Shown piece after piece: positions 6,677-10,681 of a stretch of 10,681 nt of DNA; the first letter of the stretch is position 1; every line of letters begins with the position of its first letter. The notes under the pieces were generated by a model. It was not told the origin of the DNA. It did not search any database and was given only the letters and a program-made list of their open reading frames with translations. The DNA comes from Actinobacteria bacterium 13_1_20CM_4_69_9. GTDB lineage: Bacteria; Actinomycetota; Thermoleophilia; Gaiellales; Gaiellaceae. The DNA lies in contig MNJC01000005.1 of assembly GCA_001920085.1 (NCBI GenBank), forward strand, positions 1 to 10,681, given 5' to 3'. Made by a program: the position numbers and the translations under genes.

Positions 6677-9329
6677 CGAGCACCCGCGCGCAGACGTCGA
6701 CGACGCGCGGATCGAACTGTGTCCCGGCTGCGTCGTGCAGCCGGCGGACTGCCTCGACGGCGGTCAACCGCTTGCGATACGGCCGGTCGGTCGTCATCGC
6801 GTGGTACGCGTCGCAGACGAGGATGATCCGCGACTCGATCGGGATCTCGTCGGCGGCGAGCCGGTCTGGATAACCCGCGCCGTCGTAGCGCTCGTGGCAG
6901 TGCCGCACGATCGGCCGCACTTCTTCGAGCCGGTCGATCGGCGCGATGATCTTCTCCCCGAGCTCCGGATGCGTCTCGACGATCTCGCGCTCCTCGGGCG
7001 TGAGCGGACCTGGCTTCGAGAGGATCGTCTCGGGGATGCCGATCTTGCCGATGTCGTGGAAGAGCGCACCGAGCTCGAGCCGCTTCAGCGACACGCCTTC
7101 GAGGCCGAGCTCCTGTCCCACTTTGAGCGCGAGGTCGGTGATCCAGCGCGCGTGTGAGGACGTGTACTCGTCGTTCGCCTCGAGCGCGTTCGCAAGCGCC
7201 TCGACCGTTTCGAGGAACGTGCGCTCGAGCGTGTCGAAGCTGCCGGCATTCGTGAGCGCGAGCTTCGACTGATGCGCGATGCCGGCGAGCAGGCGTAGTT
7301 GCCGCTCGCCGAAGTCCGCGGCGTCGGGCAGCGCGATGGCGATGGCACCCAGGCGGCCGCCGTCGAGGGTCAGTGGGGCGATCGCCGCGTCGCCGACGAC
7401 GAACGGCTCGTCCGCGAGCACGTGTGCAAAGCCCTCACGGGAGAGGCGCTCCCGCTCGAGCTCCGAATAGCCGTAGGCGGCACGCAGGTGAATCTCTCCC
7501 TCGGCCGCATCCTGGTACCAGACGGAGGCGCGGTGCGATCCGAGCGTGCGAGCGGACAGCTCGACGATGCGGTCGACGACCGCGTCCATGCCTTCCGCGC
7601 TCGACAGCTGGCGGCTGAACTCGAGCAGCGCGGTCGCGCGCTCGGCCTCACGGCGCGCGGCCTCGTAGAGACTTGCGTTCTCGAGCGCGACCGCCGCGTG
7701 GCCCGCGAGCACCTCCAGCAGCCGCACGTCGTCCTCGTCGAACTGGTTCAAGCCGAGCTTCGAGATGACGATCACGCCGACGACGCGCGTCCCGAACGTC
7801 AACGGCACGACGACCTGCGACTCGTCGATCGAGTCGGTGCCGGGCAGGATGCGCGCGAACTCGCAATTCGCAGCGTCGCCGATCAGCAGCGACTCCCCTG
7901 TCTGCGCGACGCGGCCGGTGATGCCCTCCCCCACCCTGCACGCGAGGATCTCCATCGGCTCCCGGGTCTCGCTCGTGAACTGCCCGACGAACGCGATCGG
8001 CCGGACGTCGTCGCCTTCGACGAGCGAGACACGGCAGTTGTGGTAGTCGATCAGCGCGCGCAGCTCGGTCGCGATCACGGTGCCGATCTGCTTCACGTTG
8101 TTGAGCCGGTTGAGCTTGCCGCCGAGGCTCTGCAGCATCTTCATGTGCGCGACCGAGCGGACGTCGCGCGCGGACGGGACCGGCTCGCCCGCCGGGCGCT
8201 CCATCGCGCTCTCCTCGTAGAGGACGATCTGGTTCTTCCCGCGCGCCTTCGCACTCATCATCGCCGCCTCCGCGCACGCGATCAGCTCGCGCGGGTTCAT
8301 CGCATGCTCGGGCCCGCGCGCGAGCCCGACGGAGATCGTGATGCGCCCGGCCGGGTCGAAGTCGGTCGACTCGACACGGTCGACGACGCGGTGGGCGAGC
8401 TGCTCGGCGTTCTGGGCCGAGCGCGACGCGATCACGATCGCGAACTCTTCCCCGCCGAGCCGGTAGACCGCATCGGATGAGCGGACGGCGTCCTTCAGCG
8501 TCTCCGCGAGCCCACGCAGGATCTCGTCGCCGGCCCCGTGTCCGTAGATGTCGTTGACGCGCTTGAAGTCGTCGATGTCGAGCATCAGCACCGAGACGGC
8601 CTCGTGCGCGCGACTCGCGTGCGCGAGCGCCGTGCGCAGGCGCTCGTGGAACGCACGATGGTTGCAGAGGCCGGTTAGCGAGTCGGTCATCGCCTGGTGC
8701 TCCAGGCGCACGCGGATCTGCGCGTTGTCGAGCGCCAGCGCAGCGGCGTCGCCGAAGCGCTTGGCGAGCTCGAACTCGTCGTCGTCGAATGCCGCGTCCT
8801 CGCCGAGCCGGTAGATGTTGAGCGCGCCCTTGACGGAGTCGCGCGCGACCAGGGGGATCGTGACCATCGCCTCGGGCTCGTTCTCGGGCGTCCCCGGAAC
8901 CGTCGCGACACGCGGGTCGAGGTGCGCCTGATTCACACGCGCCGCCTCACGATGCTCGACGCCCCAGCCGGTGAGACCGACGCCGAATGGGCACTTGTCC
9001 TCGAGGATCTTCTCTGCCCACTTGTCGCGCGCCCACACGGGAATGAGGATCCGCCGCGGCTCGTCGGCCTCGTAGATCGTCAGCGAGTCGTGGGGGATCA
9101 GGTCGGCGAGCGCGTCGGCGATGCGGTCGAGCAGCGCGTCGAGGCTCTGCTCGCCGAGCACGTAGTGGAAGACGTCCGCGAGACGGCGGTACGACTCGAC
9201 GAGCGCCTCGTGCGAACGCGTCTCTTCGGGCCCGGGAAGGAGCCGGAGTGGCAGCGCGTGGTCGCTCACCGAACGAGCTCGATTGGGTGATGCAGCCGCA
9301 GCATGGCCCCCTTTGACGAACCGAGACAT
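6627..9329 (-). CDS. GAF-GGDEF-GAF-GAF-HD-GYP bifunctional c-di-GMP enzyme
   Basis: A 900-aa soluble protein able in principle both to make and to degrade cyclic di-GMP. Order: GAF1 (about 62-205), GGDEF (about 212-372), GAF2 (about 412-553), GAF3 (about 578-692), HD-GYP (about 700-885). The cyclase active site is the canonical GGEEF (292-296), with DIDDFKRVND (251-260) and the product-inhibition I-site RSSD (283-286) exactly five residues before GGEEF. The phosphodiesterase domain shows H726, HDIGKIGIP (758-766), H787, HERYDGAGYP (812-821) and D840. In the usual HHE triplet the first histidine is cysteine (C811), hinting at a binuclear rather than trinuclear metal site (inference). No transmembrane helix is present, so the three GAF domains probably sense cytoplasmic ligands, gas or redox state. 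The start is uncertain: ATG at 9329 lacks a good ribosome binding site, and GTG at 9267-9269 would drop 20 residues with no domain lost. It is divergent from udgX and convergent with the coiled-coil gene. Confidence 0.95.
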   Translation of the reverse strand: MSRFVKGGHAAAASPNRARSVSDHALPLRLLPGPEETRSHEALVESYRRLADVFHYVLGEQSLDALLDRIADALADLIPHDSLTIYEADEPRRILIPVWARDKWAEKILEDKCPFGVGLTGWGVEHREAARVNQAHLDPRVATVPGTPENEPEAMVTIPLVARDSVKGALNIYRLGEDAAFDDDEFELAKRFGDAAALALDNAQIRVRLEHQAMTDSLTGLCNHRAFHERLRTALAHASRAHEAVSVLMLDIDDFKRVNDIYGHGAGDEILRGLAETLKDAVRSSDAVYRLGGEEFAIVIASRSAQNAEQLAHRVVDRVESTDFDPAGRITISVGLARGPEHAMNPRELIACAEAAMMSAKARGKNQIVLYEESAMERPAGEPVPSARDVRSVAHMKMLQSLGGKLNRLNNVKQIGTVIATELRALIDYHNCRVSLVEGDDVRPIAFVGQFTSETREPMEILACRVGEGITGRVAQTGESLLIGDAANCEFARILPGTDSIDESQVVVPLTFGTRVVGVIVISKLGLNQFDEDDVRLLEVLAGHAAVALENASLYEAARREAERATALLEFSRQLSSAEGMDAVVDRIVELSARTLGSHRASVWYQDAAEGEIHLRAAYGYSELERERLSREGFAHVLADEPFVVGDAAIAPLTLDGGRLGAIAIALPDAADFGERQLRLLAGIAHQSKLALTNAGSFDTLERTFLETVEALANALEANDEYTSSHARWITDLALKVGQELGLEGVSLKRLELGALFHDIGKIGIPETILSKPGPLTPEEREIVETHPELGEKIIAPIDRLEEVRPIVRHCHERYDGAGYPDRLAADEIPIESRIILVCDAYHAMTTDRPYRKRLTAVEAVRRLHDAAGTQFDPRVVDVCARVLASRGAGASPSAIPSPR

Positions 9330-9398
9330 AGGAAAGCGCCCAGGCGCCGCCGTGGAATCCCCCGGTTGAGGGGTTCCAGGCTCGGGGATACGAAGCTC
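9330..9398. promoter_or_regulatory. Divergent promoter region with hairpin (c-di-GMP gene / udgX)
   Basis: The 69 nt between the two divergent starts contain an inverted repeat, GGAATCCC (9354-9361) against GGGGTTCC (9370-9377), pairing over 8 bp with one G-U and an 8-nt loop. It may be an operator or a leader hairpin. TTGAGG (9366-9371) and GATACG (9387-9392) could be a weak, short-spaced (15 nt) promoter for a leaderless udgX starting at 9399. The match is weak and is given only as a candidate. Confidence 0.3.
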
Positions 9399-10007
9399 GT
9401 GACCGCCGCGGACTTCCTGCCCGAGCGGCTGACCCTTCCCGCCCTACGCGAGGCGGCGGCAGGCTGCCGCGGCTGCCACCTCTGGCAGGTGGGCACGCAG
9501 ACGGTCTTCGGCGAGGGCGCCGCCGGCGCAAGCGCCGTCTTCGTGGGCGAGCAGCCGGGCGATCAGGAGGACCGCGCCGGCAAGCCGTTCGTCGGCCCGG
9601 CAGGCCGGGTCTTCGACGAGGCGCTCGACGCGGCGGGGATCGACCGCACGAGCGTGTACGTGACGAATGCGGTGAAGCACTTCAAGTGGCAGGCGCGCGG
9701 CAAGCGCCGGATCCACCAGAAGCCGAACTGGACGGAGATGACGGCATGCCGCCCGTGGCTCGAGGCCGAGCTCGCAGTCGTGAAGCCGCGCGTCCTCGTC
9801 CTGCTCGGCGCGACGGCCGCCCAGTCGCTGCTCGGCCGCCAGTTCCGCGTCACGCAGCACCGCGGGGAGCTGCTGGAGTCGGACCTCGCCGAAGCGGTGA
9901 CGGCGACCGTGCACCCCTCGTCGATCCTGCGGGGAGAGCCCTCCGACCGCGAGGCGAACCTCGCGGCGTTCGTCAGCGACCTGACGGTGGTCGCGAAGCT
10001 CCTCTAG
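9399..10007 (+). CDS. udgX: UdgX-type uracil-DNA glycosylase family protein
   Basis: Starting at the GTG at 9399 gives 202 aa, the usual family length. A longer frame from the ATG at 9303 adds 32 basic, unconserved residues and would overlap the divergent gene start. N-terminal CRGC (23-26), H94 in VKHFKW (92-97) and C117 are the likely 4Fe-4S ligands; H94 stands where family-4 enzymes have cysteine. Motif A is GEQPGDQED (50-58). The diagnostic UdgX loop KRRIH is at 102-106. Motif B is HPSSILR (172-178). In the characterised mycobacterial UdgX the histidine of KRRIH (His109) attacks the deoxyribose after uracil excision, leaving the protein covalently bound to the abasic site; H106 is its equivalent here. 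The role is thus recognition and capping of uracil in DNA, in the cytoplasm. It is divergent from the c-di-GMP gene and its stop is shared with the opposing small gene. Confidence 0.95.
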   Translation: MTAADFLPERLTLPALREAAAGCRGCHLWQVGTQTVFGEGAAGASAVFVGEQPGDQEDRAGKPFVGPAGRVFDEALDAAGIDRTSVYVTNAVKHFKWQARGKRRIHQKPNWTEMTACRPWLEAELAVVKPRVLVLLGATAAQSLLGRQFRVTQHRGELLESDLAEAVTATVHPSSILRGEPSDREANLAAFVSDLTVVAKLL

Positions 10008-10210
10008 CCGGCCGGCGTCTCCGACTCTTCTGCTTCCGCAGCCTGAGCGCCTTCGGCCTCGCGGGCGCGCTGCGCGAGATCGCCGCTCATGTCCTCGGGG
10101 TCGTTGTCCGTCTCCTCCCACGAGGGATGGGGCTGCGGGGCGGCGAACCAGTCCCGCAACGCGTACGCGACCGCAGCGGCGAGCGCCAATCCCAGCAGTA
10201 ATCGTCTCAT
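10004..10210 (-). CDS. Small membrane-anchored acidic protein, unknown function
   Basis: The 68-aa product begins at the ATG at 10208-10210 behind a strong AGGAGG five nt upstream. Residues 1-3 are positively charged, and 4-18 form one short hydrophobic helix (LLLGLALAAAVAYAL), followed by RDWF at the interface. Residues 24-68 are hydrophilic and acidic (WEETDNDPEDMSGD, then an Ala/Glu-rich tail). A single-pass membrane protein with an acidic tail is likely; the uncleaved anchor is inferred from the lack of a clear AxA site. No family is recognised. Its TAG stop overlaps the TAG stop of udgX within the palindrome CTAG (10004-10007). It lies 36 nt downstream of the 104-aa gene on the same strand and may share its transcript. 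A hairpin covering its ribosome binding site suggests control of translation. Confidence 0.72.
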   Translation of the reverse strand: MRRLLLGLALAAAVAYALRDWFAAPQPHPSWEETDNDPEDMSGDLAQRAREAEGAQAAEAEESETPAG

Positions 10211-10211
10211 C

Positions 10212-10234
10212 GGTCCTCCTCGTTCGGGAGGACC
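10212..10234 (-). promoter_or_regulatory. Hairpin containing the Shine-Dalgarno of the small membrane protein gene
   Basis: A perfect 8-bp inverted repeat, GGTCCTCC and GGAGGACC with a 7-nt loop, ends one base before the ATG of the 68-aa gene on the minus strand. In the transcript the 3' arm GGAGGACC is the ribosome binding site itself, so folding would hide it. It starts 12 nt after the stop of the upstream 104-aa gene, so partial termination is an alternative, but no U-tract follows. Confidence 0.5.
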
Positions 10235-10246
10235 TACCCTACGCCC

Positions 10247-10561
10247 CTAGTCGCCCCAGTCGAAATCGCGGCTCTTGCCCCAGAGGCTCTCCTCGTCGGT
10301 ATGAGCAACGACGTCGGTGGCGGTCTCCTCGCCCGGCCAGGCGAGCACGACGGAGGAGTCGACGACGGCCGGCTCCTCGCCGTCCATCGTTTCCTCGAGG
10401 CGGGCCTGCTCCTCGGTCTTGAACAGGGGATGGTTGTCGAACGGATCGGAGTTCTTGTAGGGCGTGAGCGGCATCGAGTCATCGAGCCGTGAGTTCCGTT
10501 CCTTCAGCTCCAGGTGGTCCTGGATGACTTTCGCGAACAGCGACGGGGTCTCGACCGGCAT
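10247..10561 (-). CDS. Small acidic hypothetical protein
   Basis: The ATG at 10559-10561, preceded by AGGAG six nt upstream, gives 104 aa. A longer frame to 10633 would extend through the promoter and is rejected. The N-terminus (PSLFAKVIQDHLELKERNSRLD, about 6-27, quoted across two parts: a short amphipathic helix and a charged end) could form a short helix. The remainder is acidic and probably partly disordered (MPLTPYKNSDPFDNHP; GEEPAVVDSS; WGKSRDFDWGD at the end). No signal peptide, membrane helix or known motif is visible, and I do not recognise the family. It has its own promoter and precedes the 68-aa membrane protein gene by 36 nt, so the two may be co-transcribed and functionally linked (inference). 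Confidence 0.72.
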   Translation of the reverse strand: MPVETPSLFAKVIQDHLELKERNSRLDDSMPLTPYKNSDPFDNHPLFKTEEQARLEETMDGEEPAVVDSSVVLAWPGEETATDVVAHTDEESLWGKSRDFDWGD

Positions 10562-10605
10562 AGGTTCTCCTGAGCTTGGGGGCGGGGGCGAACTGCTGCG
10601 GCGGG

Positions 10606-10635
10606 ATTGTAGCCCTCCACGGGCTTTTTCCACAA
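10606..10635 (-). promoter_or_regulatory. Sigma-70-like promoter for the 104-aa gene
   Basis: Read on the minus strand, TTGTGG (10630-10635) is followed by an 18-nt spacer and TACAAT (10606-10611), a five-of-six match to the -10 consensus. Transcription would begin about 10599, giving a leader of roughly 38 nt that includes the AGGAG before the ATG. It lies in the locally AT-richer stretch of a GC-rich window, which supports a real promoter. Confidence 0.65.
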
Positions 10636-10656
10636 AGGAAGGGTAGAGACCCCTAC
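10611..10656. promoter_or_regulatory. Two short palindromes at the 104-aa gene promoter (possible operators)
   Basis: AGCCC (10611-10615) and GGGCT (10621-10625) form an inverted repeat inside the -35/-10 spacer. A near-palindrome, GTAGAGACCCCTAC (10643-10656), lies just upstream of the -35. Both are placed where a repressor or activator could bind. On the plus strand the first one is followed by five T residues and looks like a very small terminator, but no plus-strand gene ends nearby. Confidence 0.25.
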
Positions 10657-10681
10657 GGATGCGCGACGGCCTCGGGGGCCG

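Noticed and set aside
5260..6873. A 537-codon plus-strand frame through the coiled-coil gene
   Set aside because: Almost entirely Arg/Ala/Gly/Pro, and it spans two gene ends; the coiled-coil frame has regular heptads and a sensible start.
7299..8480. A 393-codon plus-strand frame inside the c-di-GMP gene
   Set aside because: Antisense shadow rich in Arg/Asp/Val/Leu with no recognisable motif.
9303..9398. N-terminal 32-residue extension of UdgX
   Set aside because: Arg-rich and unconserved, it overlaps the start of the divergent gene; family length fits the GTG at 9399.
10667..10681. CGGCC / GGCCG hairpin at the right edge
   Set aside because: Five base pairs only and cut by the window end; it might be part of a terminator of an unseen gene but cannot be judged.

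Overview
The window is about 70% GC with dense, GTG/ATG-started genes and short intergenic gaps. Gene content suggests a high-GC actinobacterium, most plausibly of the Thermoleophilia (Gaiellales/Solirubrobacterales) type. The pointers are a holin-domain/phosphodiesterase fusion, a UdgX-type uracil-DNA glycosylase homologue, an 'REaEL' coiled-coil protein and a multi-GAF c-di-GMP enzyme. The lineage is an inference from gene content and composition, not from a marker gene. I see no tRNA, rRNA, CRISPR array, insertion sequence or prophage.

Positions 1-2998 (minus strand) read, in transcription order, as a secreted two-domain CHRD protein (2998-2165), a hairpin (2119-2149), a ZIP-family metal transporter (2101-1370), a metallo-beta-lactamase-fold hydrolase (1351-593) and a phage-holin-domain/phosphodiesterase fusion that runs off the left edge (596-1). 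The last three are tightly packed (18-nt gap, then a 4-nt overlap) and look like one operon.

Positions 3123-6676 (plus strand) hold a large secreted fusion protein of 810 aa, with an alpha/beta-hydrolase followed by an alpha/alpha-barrel-like half. After it comes a 167-nt gap that hides a possible broken small basic ORF on the minus strand, then a 317-aa charged coiled-coil protein with a plausible leaderless start. The coiled-coil gene converges on, and overlaps by 50 bp, a 900-aa GAF-GGDEF-GAF-GAF-HD-GYP protein (9329-6627, minus). That protein has both a diguanylate cyclase and a c-di-GMP phosphodiesterase domain.

Positions 9330-10681: divergent from the c-di-GMP gene is udgX (9399-10007, plus), which carries the diagnostic KRRIH loop. 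Its stop codon is shared with an oppositely oriented small membrane-anchored acidic protein (10210-10004). Upstream of that is a 104-aa acidic hypothetical gene (10561-10247) with a good sigma-70-like promoter (10606-10635). A perfect 8-bp hairpin between these two genes contains the ribosome binding site of the small membrane protein.

Most of the region is ordinary chromosomal housekeeping and accessory content. I did not find convincing evidence of a new multi-gene system. The most interesting items are the hydrolase/barrel fusion, UdgX beside a c-di-GMP sensor, the Shine-Dalgarno-sequestering hairpin, and the short basic ORF that needs a one-base correction.
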